Part shown: piece after piece, positions 52,649 through 61,094 of the stretch
Layout of the letters: the number at the start of each line of letters is the position of its first letter
How positions within the stretch are numbered: the first letter of the stretch is position 1
Origin: Allobosea sp. Leaf344
Lineage (GTDB): Bacteria; Pseudomonadota; Alphaproteobacteria; Rhizobiales; Beijerinckiaceae
Length of the DNA stretch: 64,000 nucleotides
Assembly: GCF_001426225.1 (NCBI RefSeq)
Contig: NZ_LMRT01000016.1
Location: 1-64,000 of the forward strand
Direction: 5' to 3'
Translations under genes and position numbers: made by a program
The notes under the pieces: model-generated
The model's input: only the letters and a program-made list of their open reading frames with translations
What the model was told of the DNA's origin: nothing
Databases searched by the model: none

Positions 52649-53164
52649 GAATTTCACCCTCAACGTGTTGTCGTTACAACTTCACAGAAGCGAAAATCAC
52701 ATCCTTGATGTGAGTCAATCATTCGGTAATACTATGGTCTATGTCTTTATTTTAGAAATATGCTGATCGGTTATTGTAGTTTATGTCCGTCGCGAGCCGT
52801 CGACCGGCCTCGTCTCCCCATGTGTCCGGGAGAGGCGCATCCAGCGTGCTCCTGGCGCAGAGTCAGCCGCGGGTTCTCCTGCCTCCGTGAAGGTCAGTTC
52901 TGCCTGTCTCGCCCGCAGCACGAGATGCGGGCTTGGGCGGACGCTATCACCGGCTAACGAGTTCTGACTTGACCGAATGCGACTCCCCGCATCGCACGCA
53001 ATTCGCCGATCGAGGCCCGCCGGACATCGCTGGCTTTGGGTGCTGAGCCGTCGCAAAGCTGGTCCGGCCGCGCCGGCGACATCGCCACCGGAGAGGCTCC
53101 GTTGCGTCGGCTCGCGTCGATGACGCATGCTGCCGGCTTCGGCCCCTTCGCCAGAGAGAGCGCC
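52649..53164. other. Intergenic region upstream of the decarboxylase operon (516 bases)
   Basis: The first 130 bases are AT-rich and should hold the decarboxylase promoter, including the palindrome at 52697-52713. The rest, up to the ion-channel gene, has open frames in several phases but none with a good start and codon bias. Confidence 0.5.
52697..52713. promoter_or_regulatory. Palindrome TCACATC-CTT-GATGTGA upstream of the decarboxylase
   Basis: This is a perfect 7-bp inverted repeat with a 3-base spacer, 49-65 bases upstream of the decarboxylase ATG, in promoter position. It is a strong candidate operator for a dimeric repressor or activator. The protein is unknown. Confidence 0.5.
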
Positions 53165-53497
53165 ATGCGGCTATTGTCGAATATCCACCGCCTGTTCGCC
53201 GGCCTGCGCCATGCCGGCCGGCAGCCCGAGGTCCAGGGCGCGGCCTCGCTCGCCCTCGCGCTGATCGCCGTCGCGACGGTGTTCTACTGGCTGGTCGAGG
53301 GCTGGTCGCTGCTCGATGCCGCCTATTTCTCCGTGGTGACGATCGCTACCGTCGGCTACGGCGATTTCGCGCCGGTGACGGCTCTGGGCAAGATCTTCAC
53401 GATGGGCTTCATCTTTTCGGGGATCGGCATCTTCGTCGCGGCCGTCTCGGCGGTGGCGCAGGCGGTCCTGCGGGCGCAAGAGCCGCCGCCGCCATAG
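53165..53497 (+). CDS. Two-helix potassium-channel-type protein
   Basis: This 110-residue protein has the 2TM ion-channel layout: helix one AASLALALIAVATVFYWLVEG, a pore helix and filter SVVTIATVGYGDFAPVT, and helix two GKIFTMGFIFSGIGIFVAAVSAVAQ. The TVGYGD filter is the canonical K+ selectivity sequence. It should form a tetramer in the inner membrane. There is no cytoplasmic gating domain. GAGAGAG precedes the ATG at 53165; upstream in-frame starts lie in non-conserved sequence. Confidence 0.9.
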   Translation: MRLLSNIHRLFAGLRHAGRQPEVQGAASLALALIAVATVFYWLVEGWSLLDAAYFSVVTIATVGYGDFAPVTALGKIFTMGFIFSGIGIFVAAVSAVAQAVLRAQEPPPP

Positions 53498-53602
53498 GTC
53501 TCCGTGACGAAGAGCTCGGCTTGATCCATCGCATTGTGACGCGATCCTCCGGCATGCAGCAGTTCAGGCCGCGCGACATGTGCGGCGAGGCAGGGGGCTG
53601 GA

Positions 53603-54694
53603 ATGGGCGCCATCGGGCAGGGCTTGCGACGGTCCCCGATTTTGGGGCTGCTGATCTTCGTTCCGCTCACCATCCTGGGTGAGAGGATCTGGCCGGAGAA
53701 ACATACGCTTCTCTTCCTGTTCTCGGTCCTGGCGGTGGTCCCGCTGGCCGCTCTCCTCAGCCATGCGACGGAATCGGTGGCCGCGCGGACGGGCGATGCT
53801 ATCGGCGGGCTGCTGAACGCGACGCTCGGCAATCTGACGGAGCTGGTGATCGCGCTCACCGCGCTGCAGGCCGGGCAATATCTCCTGGTCAAGGCCTCGA
53901 TCGCCGGTGCGATCGTCACCAACACGCTGTTCATGCTCGGCGGTTCCTTCCTGATCGGCGGGCTGCGGCATCACGAACAGCGCTTCAACCAGGCCTCGGC
54001 GCGGATGCAGGCCAGCCTGCTCTTCCTCGCCACGGTCGCGCTGCTGATGCCGGCGCTGGTCGCCGGAGCCGAAGGGCGCAGCGCGATGCTGCAGCCGCTC
54101 AGCCTCGGCCTGGCCCTGCTGCTGATCTCCGCCTACGGGCTGTCGATGCTGTTCTCGCTGAAGACGCATAAGGCGGTCTTCGCCGCCGCCGGGCCTGAGG
54201 AGGCGCATGCACCGGGGGAGCATTGGCCGCTCAGGCCCGCGCTGATCGTGCTCGCGGTGGTGACGGTCCTGGTGGCGCTGGTCAGCGAGGTCTTCGTCGC
54301 CTCGGTGCAGCAGGCCTCGGACGTGCTCGGCCTGTCTCCGGCCTTCGTCGGCTTCGTCCTGGTGGCGCTGGTCGGCTCCGCCGCCGAGGTCGCGACCGCG
54401 TTTTCGGCGGCCGCCAAGGACCGGCTCGATCTCAGCGTCGGCATCGCGCTCGGCAGCGCCGCCCAGATCGCCCTGTTCGTCGCGCCGCTTTTGGTGCTGC
54501 TCAGCTATGTCATCGGCCCCGCGCCGATGAGCCTGGAGTTCTGGCCCGGCGCGATCGCGATGATGCTGCTGGCGACGCTGGCGGCCACCATGCTGACCAG
54601 CGGCGGCCGCTCGGCCTGGTTCGTCGGGGTGATGATCCTGATGGTCTATGCCATCTTCGCGATGACCCTGTTCATGCTGCCGCCGAAGCCGTGA
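53603..54694 (+). CDS. Calcium/proton exchanger (CaCA family, Cax/ChaA-like)
   Basis: This 363-residue membrane antiporter has two homologous repeats. The alpha-1 motif is GGLLNATLGNLTELVIALTAL and the alpha-2 motif is FVGFVLVALVGSAAEVATAFSAAAKDRLDLSVGIALGSAAQIALFV, both with the essential acidic residues. About eleven helices are visible. CAGGGGG precedes the ATG at 53603. It probably exports Ca2+ or Na+/K+ in exchange for protons. Confidence 0.92.
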   Translation: MGAIGQGLRRSPILGLLIFVPLTILGERIWPEKHTLLFLFSVLAVVPLAALLSHATESVAARTGDAIGGLLNATLGNLTELVIALTALQAGQYLLVKASIAGAIVTNTLFMLGGSFLIGGLRHHEQRFNQASARMQASLLFLATVALLMPALVAGAEGRSAMLQPLSLGLALLLISAYGLSMLFSLKTHKAVFAAAGPEEAHAPGEHWPLRPALIVLAVVTVLVALVSEVFVASVQQASDVLGLSPAFVGFVLVALVGSAAEVATAFSAAAKDRLDLSVGIALGSAAQIALFVAPLLVLLSYVIGPAPMSLEFWPGAIAMMLLATLAATMLTSGGRSAWFVGVMILMVYAIFAMTLFMLPPKP

Positions 54695-54716
54695 GCCCGG
54701 CGCACGGGATCGCCTC

Positions 54717-55202
54717 TCAGGGATCGCCCGGGGCGCGGCGCTCCAGGGAAATCAGATGGGGGATTGCGCTGATGCACCAGGCCACGGTGACGCCCAGCGC
54801 CGTCTCGAGAAGCCGGTCGAAGGCATAGGCCCAGGGCTCGCCGCGATGATCGATCAGGATCAGGCCGCAGATATAGCCTGCGACCTTCGCGCCCTCGCTC
54901 AGCCGCAGCAGCTGGCAGGCGAGCATCGCGGCCAGCACGCCGATGCCGAGCGAGGCCAGGCCCGGGCCGAGCGTCTGGCTCAGCGCCGCCCCGGTGAACG
55001 CGCCGGCGAAGGTGGCGCCGAGGCGGGTCAGCCCCAGCCGCCGCGACAGGAGCGGCGACATGTCCGTGACGATGACGGCCGCGATGAAGGCGTAGAGCGG
55101 ATGGGTGAGGCGCAGCAGATCCGCCAGCGCATAGGCCAGCACCGCCGATACCGCCACGCGTATACCGAGCTGTAGCCCCGCCAATGTCGCTCGATCCTGC
55201 AC
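54717..55202 (-). CDS. FUSC/aromatic-acid-exporter-type small membrane protein
   Basis: This 161-residue protein corresponds to the membrane half of the FUSC/ArAE family: LQLGIRVAVSAVLAYALADLLRLTHPLYAFIAAVIVTDMSPLLSRRLGLTRLGATFAGAFTGA, then two more helix pairs. It lacks the cytoplasmic half found in full-length exporters. The start codon is GTG at 55202. It converges on the Ca2+/H+ exchanger gene, 22 bases apart. Transport function is inferred. Confidence 0.78.
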   Translation of the reverse strand: MQDRATLAGLQLGIRVAVSAVLAYALADLLRLTHPLYAFIAAVIVTDMSPLLSRRLGLTRLGATFAGAFTGAALSQTLGPGLASLGIGVLAAMLACQLLRLSEGAKVAGYICGLILIDHRGEPWAYAFDRLLETALGVTVAWCISAIPHLISLERRAPGDP

Positions 55203-55490
55203 GGTGCCTCGCGGCTGAACGCTGGGGTCGGATCGGCAGGATGCGAGGGGCGTCCGTCCCCGGCACGGGGCTCACTGTCCCGGACGGTGCGGAGGGGTGT
55301 CAAGCCGGCTATGCGGTTGCCGCCGCGGAGCCTGCGGGGTGGCGGCGTGGCCGCCGATCCGGGAGTCGCATTCTGTCAAGCCGGTGGCCGAGAGCCGGTG
55401 CTAGCCTTTCGTCCCCGTTCCAATCCCGCTCGGCGGATCCGGACGTGCAGGCCGAGGTGAAACCGGCCGTGAGCAGAGGAGAGGCGACCC

Positions 55491-55916
55491 GTGACCATCC
55501 GTTCAGCCCTGGCCGCCTTGAGCCTGCTGGCGGCGGCTTCGCTGCCGTCGGCAGCATCCGCCCAGACGCTCAGTTTCGCCGAGGCCTATGACCGCATCGC
55601 CAAATCCTGCGGTTCCGACATCGAGCGCTATTGCGCCAATGCCGCGCTCGGCGGCGGTGCCGTCAAGGCCTGCCTCGACCGCAACGCCGCCAAGCTGTCG
55701 GCGGGATGCAAATCGGCCGCCGCCGAGACCTTCCAGTCGCTTCGCAAACGGGCCGATGCACAGGCCGCCGCCGTCAAGATCTGCGAACGCGACATCGGCC
55801 GGTTCTGCAGCGGCGTGCAGCGCCATGACGGCCACATCCTGCAATGCCTGCTCACCTCCTCGAAGGTCGTCAGCAACCCCTGCAAGCAGGTCATCGTCGA
55901 TGCCGGCTGGAACTGA
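55491..55916 (+). CDS. Secreted cysteine-rich protein (GLG1-type repeats)
   Basis: This 141-residue protein has a signal peptide (SALAALSLLAAASLPSAASAQ). Two cysteine-rich units of the GLG1 type follow: CGSDIERYCANAALGGGAVKACLDRNAAKLSAGCK and CERDIGRFCSGVQRHDGHILQCLLTSSKVVSNPCK. Cysteine spacing suggests disulfides in the periplasm. The start is GTG at 55491, preceded by GGAGAGG. It lies 16 bases upstream of the OmpA-family gene and is probably co-transcribed with it. Role unknown. Confidence 0.85.
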   Translation: MTIRSALAALSLLAAASLPSAASAQTLSFAEAYDRIAKSCGSDIERYCANAALGGGAVKACLDRNAAKLSAGCKSAAAETFQSLRKRADAQAAAVKICERDIGRFCSGVQRHDGHILQCLLTSSKVVSNPCKQVIVDAGWN

Positions 55917-55932
55917 CAGGACAATGCCCATC

Positions 55933-56517
55933 ATGAAACCGGTTGCCCTCGTCTTCTCCGCGGCGCTCGCTTTGACCGCCGCATCCGCCACCGTCCACGC
56001 CCAGGCGAGGCTGAACGACGCGCAGCTGATCGAGACGCTGAACGTCCTCGACCAGTCGAAATCGATCGACGTGGCGGCGCTGCGCCGCCAGGCGGTCGAC
56101 AGCGTCGCGGCCAATCGCGGCCCCGACGCCTCGCTGCGCGAGCCGCTCTCGCAGGAGCTCGACAATCTGACGCAGTTCACGGTCGAGATCCTGTTCCGGA
56201 CGGGATCGGCGGTGATCCGCCCCGCCTCCTTCCGCACGGTCGGCGTGATCGCCGATTCCCTGCTTCACCCGACCTTGCGCGAGTATAAATTCCTGATCGT
56301 CGGCCATACCGACGCGGTCGGGGACCGGAAATCCAACCTCACCCTGAGCCAGAAGCGGGCCGACGCCGTGCGGGCGGCCCTCGTCTCCACCTTCGGCATC
56401 GCCCCCTCCCGGATCGTCTCGGTCGGGCTGGGCGAGGAGCAGCTGCAGGATCGCAAGCATCCGGATGCCGCCGTCAATCGCCGCGTTCAGATCGTCAATA
56501 TCGGCCGCTTCCGATGA
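55933..56517 (+). CDS. OmpA-family peptidoglycan-binding protein
   Basis: This 194-residue exported protein has a signal peptide (MKPVALVFSAALALTAASATVHA). The C-terminal OmpA domain includes VEILFRTGSAVIRPASFRTV, FLIVGHTDAVGDRKSNLTLSQKRADAVRAAL and HPDAAVNRRVQIV. It has the NLTLSQKRADAV diaminopimelate-binding pattern and the Arg of NRRV. AGGA lies 11 bases before the ATG at 55933. It probably tethers an envelope complex to peptidoglycan. Confidence 0.92.
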   Translation: MKPVALVFSAALALTAASATVHAQARLNDAQLIETLNVLDQSKSIDVAALRRQAVDSVAANRGPDASLREPLSQELDNLTQFTVEILFRTGSAVIRPASFRTVGVIADSLLHPTLREYKFLIVGHTDAVGDRKSNLTLSQKRADAVRAALVSTFGIAPSRIVSVGLGEEQLQDRKHPDAAVNRRVQIVNIGRFR

Positions 56518-56590
56518 CCGCCTGAAAGCCGGGCCGTGCCTGGCTGACGGCGCGGCCCGCCCCATCTCCCGCCACCGGTGGAGAGGCCCC

Positions 56591-58276
56591 ATGTATCTTC
56601 GCTTCGCGCTGGCCTGTGTCGTTTCGGGTGGGCTGAGTTCTCCGCTGCGGGCGCAAACCGCACCACCGCCACGCCCGCAGCCGCCGGCGGTCGCGCAGAT
56701 CGCGGAGGACGAGCAGCTCCTGCCGGCCGCGCAACTCGACGCGCTGACCGCGCCGATCGCACTCTATCCCGACACGCTGCTGGCGCAGGTGCTGATGGCG
56801 TCGACCTATCCGCTCGAGGTCATCCAGGCCGATCGCTGGCTCGCCGCCAATGGTTCGCTCAAGGGTGACGCCCTGCAGGCGGCGGCCGAGGCGCAGCCCT
56901 GGGACGCCAGCGTCAAGGCGCTCGTGGCCACGCCCGCGGTGCTCGAGATGATGAGCAAGAACCTCGACTGGATGCGCCTGCTCGGCGACGCGGTCCTCGC
57001 GCAGCAGCCGGATCTGATGGACAGCGTCCAGAGGATGAGGACCCGGGCCTATTCGGCGAAAACCCTGTCATCGGGCCCGCAGCAGACGGTTTCGCTGCGG
57101 GAAGAGAGTGGCAAGCAGGCGATCGTGATCGAGCCGGCCCAGCCGGAGACGATCCATGTGCCCTATTACGATCCGGCGGTCGTCTACGGCTCCTGGCCCA
57201 GCCCCGATTACCCGCCCTACAGCTTCCCGACGGCAGGCTATGTCGCAGCCGGCGCCCTCGCCACCGGGCTCGTCTTCAGCGCGGGCTACGCGCTCGGGCG
57301 CTGGAACAACAGCTCCTATTGGGGCGGGAACGTCAGCTGGAACAACAGGACCATAAACATCGACCGCGACCGCGCGACGCAATGGCAGCACAACCCTCAG
57401 CATCGCCACGGCGTCCAATATCGCAACAATGCCGTGCGGCAGACCTATGGCGACGCCAATCTGCGCGCGGGCCGCGACGGCAGGATGGATTTCCGCGGGC
57501 GCAGCGGCGAGCAGGTGCTGCAGCCGCGCGGCGAGATCGGCAGCGGGGCCGCTGCCGGAGCCCGTGCGGAGCAGCGGCCGGCCGAGCGCCCGGACCGGGC
57601 CGACCGGCCGGACCGGGCCGACCGGCCCGACCGTGCGCCTGGCGAGCGGGCCGGCGCGGCCGGCCGGCCCGAGCAGCGACCCGCGAACCGTCCCGGCGCG
57701 GCCGACAGGCCGGATCGTCCCGGTGGCGACCGGGCGAGGCCGGGCGCGGATGCAGGCCGCGGCTCCGGCGCGCGAACGGCGAGCGCCGGCGGTGGTCGTC
57801 CCGCCCCGAACCGCGACAGCGCCTTCGGCAATGTGCAATCCGGGCGTGCCGCCAGTCTGCAGTCGCAGCGCGGCCATGCCAGCATGGGCGGCGGCATCGG
57901 CGGCGGCGGTCGCTCGAGGCCGCAGGGCGGCGCGGCACCTCGCGGCGGCGGGGGCGGCCGGGTCGGGGCCGGAGGTGGCGGCGGGCGCGGCGGCGGTGGC
58001 GGCGGGCGCCGCTCCGATATCCGCCTGAAGCACGACATCCTCCTGCTCGGCCATCTCGAGGACGGGCTCGGCTTCTATCGCTTCTCCTATGCCGGTTCGC
58101 CCGGCTCCTATGTCGGCGTGATGGCCCAGGAGGTAAGGCAGGTCGCGCCGTCCGCGGTCAGCCGCGGCGCGGACGGCTATCTCCGGGTCGATTACCGCCG
58201 GATTGGCCTCGAATTCCAGAGTTTCGCGGCATGGCAGGCGCGCGGCGCGCAGGTGCCCGCGCGCCAATGGCACTGA
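56591..58276 (+). CDS. DUF3300 protein with Arg/Pro and Gly-rich linker and C-terminal S74-like domain
   Basis: This 561-residue exported protein starts with a signal peptide (MYLRFALACVVSGGLSSPLRA). The DUF3300 domain (about 40-210) includes LTAPIALYPDTLLAQVLMASTYPLEVIQADRWL and HVPYYDPAVVYGSWP. After a hydrophobic/Asn-rich region comes a low-complexity linker with RPDRAD repeats and glycine runs. The last 85 residues (SDIRLKHDILLLGHLEDGLGFYRFSY...YVGVMAQEVRQVAPSAV) resemble the intramolecular chaperone (peptidase S74-like) domain of tail fibres. GGAGAGG precedes the ATG at 56591. The DUF2950 gene follows 16 bases later, a common pairing. Confidence 0.85.
   Translation: MYLRFALACVVSGGLSSPLRAQTAPPPRPQPPAVAQIAEDEQLLPAAQLDALTAPIALYPDTLLAQVLMASTYPLEVIQADRWLAANGSLKGDALQAAAEAQPWDASVKALVATPAVLEMMSKNLDWMRLLGDAVLAQQPDLMDSVQRMRTRAYSAKTLSSGPQQTVSLREESGKQAIVIEPAQPETIHVPYYDPAVVYGSWPSPDYPPYSFPTAGYVAAGALATGLVFSAGYALGRWNNSSYWGGNVSWNNRTINIDRDRATQWQHNPQHRHGVQYRNNAVRQTYGDANLRAGRDGRMDFRGRSGEQVLQPRGEIGSGAAAGARAEQRPAERPDRADRPDRADRPDRAPGERAGAAGRPEQRPANRPGAADRPDRPGGDRARPGADAGRGSGARTASAGGGRPAPNRDSAFGNVQSGRAASLQSQRGHASMGGGIGGGGRSRPQGGAAPRGGGGGRVGAGGGGGRGGGGGGRRSDIRLKHDILLLGHLEDGLGFYRFSYAGSPGSYVGVMAQEVRQVAPSAVSRGADGYLRVDYRRIGLEFQSFAAWQARGAQVPARQWH
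57591..57632 (+). repeat. 18-bp tandem repeat in the DUF3300 gene
   Basis: Two perfect 18-bp copies (57591-57608 and 57609-57626) plus a partial third encode the RPDRAD repeat. Such a repeat may vary in copy number between strains without changing the frame. Confidence 0.7.
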
Positions 58277-58292
58277 CGGGGGAGGAGCGGCG

Positions 58293-59231
58293 ATGATGCC
58301 AGCCTGGCGGAGCCTGCGGGGCTTTTCGACCCTGATCTGCGGCAGCATGGCCGCCCTGATCGCCATGGCGGCGCCGAGCCATGCGCAGACGCTGTTCACC
58401 TCGCCATCCGAGGCCAGCGCCGCTCTGGTTGAAGCCGCGCGCCGGGACGATATGACGCGGCTGCGGCGGATCATGGGCGTGGCGGGCCGCCAGATCCTGT
58501 CCTCGGGCGATCCCGTCGCCGACAGGGCCGATCGCCTCCGCTTCGTCGCGGCCTATGACAGCCGGCACGCGCTCAGCCAGAAGGGCGACAAGGCGACGCT
58601 GCTGGTGGGGGAGGCGGAGTATCCTTTCCCGATCCCGCTCGCCCGCACCGGCGGGGGCTGGCGCTTCGATGCGGCCGCCGGCCGCGAGGAGGTGCTGGCG
58701 CGGCGGATCGGCCGCAACGAGCTCGCGGCGATCCAGGCCAGCCTCGCCATCGTGGACGCCCAGCAGGATTATGCCGCCAAGGACCGCACCGGGCAGGGTC
58801 GCGGCGTCTATGCGCAAAGGATCGTCAGCCGCGCCGGCAGCAAGGACGGCCTTTACTGGCCGGCAGTGAGCGGCGAGGAGCCGAGCCCGCTCGGCGCGCT
58901 CGCGGCACAGGCCGCCGCCGAGGGCTACCAAGCGGGCGGCACCGGCCAGCCCTTCCATGGCTATCTCTACAAGATCCTGAGCCGGCAGGGGCAGGCGGCG
59001 CCGGGCGGCTCCCTGGATTATGTCGCAGGCGGACAGATGATCGGCGGCTTCGCGCTCCTGGCCTACCCCGCGGAATATGGCCGCTCGGGCATCATGAGCT
59101 TCATCGTCAACCATCTCGGCACGGTCTACCAGAAGGATCTCGGCGCCGAGACGGCCCGCGCCGCAGCCCGGATGCGCCAGTTCAACCCGGAGAAGGGCTG
59201 GGAGAAGGTGGAGAACCCGAACCCCGGCTAG
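58293..59231 (+). CDS. DUF2950 exported protein
   Basis: This 312-residue protein has a signal peptide (MMPAWRSLRGFSTLICGSMAALIAMAAPSHAQ). DUF2950 blocks follow: FTSPSEASAALVEAARRDDMTRLRRIMG, NELAAIQASLAIVDAQQDYAAKDRTGQG, PFHGYLYKILSRQGQAAPGG and GVM-less tail SGIMSFIVNHLGTVYQKDLG. GGAGGAG precedes the ATG at 58293. It is the downstream partner of the DUF3300 gene; both functions are unknown but they probably act together in the periplasm. Confidence 0.9.
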   Translation: MMPAWRSLRGFSTLICGSMAALIAMAAPSHAQTLFTSPSEASAALVEAARRDDMTRLRRIMGVAGRQILSSGDPVADRADRLRFVAAYDSRHALSQKGDKATLLVGEAEYPFPIPLARTGGGWRFDAAAGREEVLARRIGRNELAAIQASLAIVDAQQDYAAKDRTGQGRGVYAQRIVSRAGSKDGLYWPAVSGEEPSPLGALAAQAAAEGYQAGGTGQPFHGYLYKILSRQGQAAPGGSLDYVAGGQMIGGFALLAYPAEYGRSGIMSFIVNHLGTVYQKDLGAETARAAARMRQFNPEKGWEKVENPNPG

Positions 59232-59309
59232 GGTCTGCCGGCGGGTTCGGCATGGCCGAGCCGCCAGGCCGGCGCGCGCGAGCCGGGTGTAGCCGGTGAC
59301 CGGGCCGGA

Positions 59310-59741
59310 TTACGGCGCCTTCAGCGTCTCGGCGGTGCAGCGCTGATATTCCGTGGCCAGACCGCCTTCGCCCGCCGAGAAACGCGCCAGCCTGTCGGGG
59401 CCGCGCATCGCCACGAAGGCATGGGCCCGATCGACCGCGATCGACGTGGCACAGCTCATCTGCAGGGCCTGCCGATCGCCGCGGCGCTCGACCCGGATCA
59501 GCTCGCAGCTCGCCATTGGCGTGGTGATCCGCTTGCCCCTGATGATGAAGGCCGATGTGAACGCATTGGCCGGCCGCTTGAAGGCCAGGACCCCCCGCGT
59601 GGCGACGAAGACATCCGCGCAGCTCGATCCGTCTTCCAGCCAGGCGCCCTCGAACTCCTTGGCCTGCCCCAATGCCGCCTGCACAGGCGCGGCGATCAGG
59701 AGCAGGCTGAGCAGACAGGTCCGATACTTCAGCGCAGTCAT
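59310..59741 (-). CDS. Secreted hypothetical protein
   Basis: This 143-residue protein has a signal peptide (MTALKYRTCLLSLLLIAAPVQAALG) and a small beta-rich domain with four cysteines (SSCADVFVATRG, ASCELIRVERRGDRQALQMSC, YQRCTAETL). The pattern resembles small periplasmic proteins common in Hyphomicrobiales. It converges on the DUF2950 gene. The upstream 262-base gap contains a TGACGTCA palindrome. Function unknown. Confidence 0.78.
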   Translation of the reverse strand: MTALKYRTCLLSLLLIAAPVQAALGQAKEFEGAWLEDGSSCADVFVATRGVLAFKRPANAFTSAFIIRGKRITTPMASCELIRVERRGDRQALQMSCATSIAVDRAHAFVAMRGPDRLARFSAGEGGLATEYQRCTAETLKAP

Positions 59742-60003
59742 CCCCGATCCCCCATTTGATCGCGATAGTCTTCACGAACCAACGTCACGCCATCTGACGT
59801 CACGAAAGCGACGCCGCAGACTGAAGCGCCTTACGTCAGGCCGAGACAGGTTAGCTTCGTCCTGCGCGTTTACAACCGGTTCTTCGGGATGAGGCGGCCG
59901 CCGACCATCCGGCGGCGATCCAGCCGAGCCGGAAGCTGATCCGCGCACCTGAAGGCCTGGCGACGGCGCCGGAACGAGACGCGTGCAGGGACGTTGCTGC
60001 GCC

Positions 60004-60828
60004 ATGGCCCTATCGCACCCCCGCAACGGACAGCTCATCGCGTTTCTCGCCCGCCTCGGTTACGCGGCGCGGGGGCTGGTCTATATTCTCGTCGGATGGT
60101 TCGCCGGTCTCGCGGCGCTGGGACGCGCCGCCCGCGCGCCCGATAGCGAGACGGCGCTCTCGACGATATTGACCAAGCCATTCGGCGCGGTGCTGCTCGG
60201 CGTCGTGGCGGCGGGGCTCGTCTTCTTCGCGATCTGGCGCGTCGCCCAATCCGTCTTCGACGCCGATCATCTCGGCACGGACGTCAAGGGACTGGCACGG
60301 CGTTTCGGCTTCGGGGTCGGCGCGGTGATCAACGCCGGCCTCGCCTCCTCGGCCGTGCAGATGGTCATGCGGACCTCGTCCGCCGGGGGTGGAGACAGCA
60401 CGGCCCGCGACTGGACGGCCTATATCCTCTCCTTCCCCTTCGGCCAGATCCTGGTCGGCATCGTCGGCCTCGCGGTGATCGGCGCCGGGATCGCGAATGC
60501 ATGGAAGGGCTATAAGGGTCGCGTCACCCGGCATGTCACGGCCGAGGGCCGGGCCGAACCCTGGCTGGTCACTCTCGGGCGGGCCGGCTACCTCGCCCGC
60601 GGGCTGGTCTTCATGATCATCGGCGGCTTCTTCGTCAGCGCCGCCTATCAGGCCAGCGCCAGCGAGGTCCAGGGGCTTTCGGGCGCGCTCCGGACCCTAC
60701 AGGAGCAGCCCTATGGCTGGGCGCTGCTGCTGGTGACGGCGCTCGGGCTGTTCGCCTTCGGAACCTTCCAGATCGCCCTCGCGCGCTACCGCCGGATCGA
60801 CCCGCCGCAGGTCGCGGCCGCGATCTGA
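60004..60828 (+). CDS. DUF1206 membrane protein
   Basis: This 274-residue inner-membrane protein consists of three repeats of a two-helix unit, each starting with a G-Y-x-A-R-G-hydrophobic motif: LGYAARGLVYILVGWF, RRFGFGVGAVINAGLASSAVQ and AGYLARGLVFMIIGGFF. This is the DUF1206 pattern. The ATG at 60004 is chosen over the upstream GTG at 59983. Function unknown. It is the last gene before the mobile region. Confidence 0.9.
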   Translation: MALSHPRNGQLIAFLARLGYAARGLVYILVGWFAGLAALGRAARAPDSETALSTILTKPFGAVLLGVVAAGLVFFAIWRVAQSVFDADHLGTDVKGLARRFGFGVGAVINAGLASSAVQMVMRTSSAGGGDSTARDWTAYILSFPFGQILVGIVGLAVIGAGIANAWKGYKGRVTRHVTAEGRAEPWLVTLGRAGYLARGLVFMIIGGFFVSAAYQASASEVQGLSGALRTLQEQPYGWALLLVTALGLFAFGTFQIALARYRRIDPPQVAAAI

Positions 60829-61094
60829 GCTCTGGGAAGCAGCCTGTCGCGGGCGGGGAGGGCGCAGATGATCGCGAGGCTGCACGCGGATGCTGCAACC
60901 GCCGAGAGGCAGTTCGACGCCGATCTTCGAAAAAAAGCTGTCGCCCCGAAGGGGAAAATGGCGCGCCCGAAAGGAGGGGAATTTGAATCCTTCAGAATGA
61001 GCTTCAGGGCGTCGAAATGCTGACATATGCGGGTTTATAGACTCTGTCTAGCCATGTGTCTAAGGTGCTCTGACTGAAAAGGGCGTCTACCGAC
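60829..61094. other. Left boundary region of the mobile element
   Basis: This gap lies between the DUF1206 gene and the integrase gene. GC drops across it. TAGAC-TCT-GTCTA (61038-61050) is a perfect inverted repeat close to the integrase start, possibly an integrase or excisionase site. No tRNA gene is present, so the insertion target is not a tRNA here. Confidence 0.45.

Noticed and set aside
60829..61094. tRNA gene as integrase target
   Set aside because: No cloverleaf, T-loop (GGTTCRA) block or CCA-end pattern was found on either strand.
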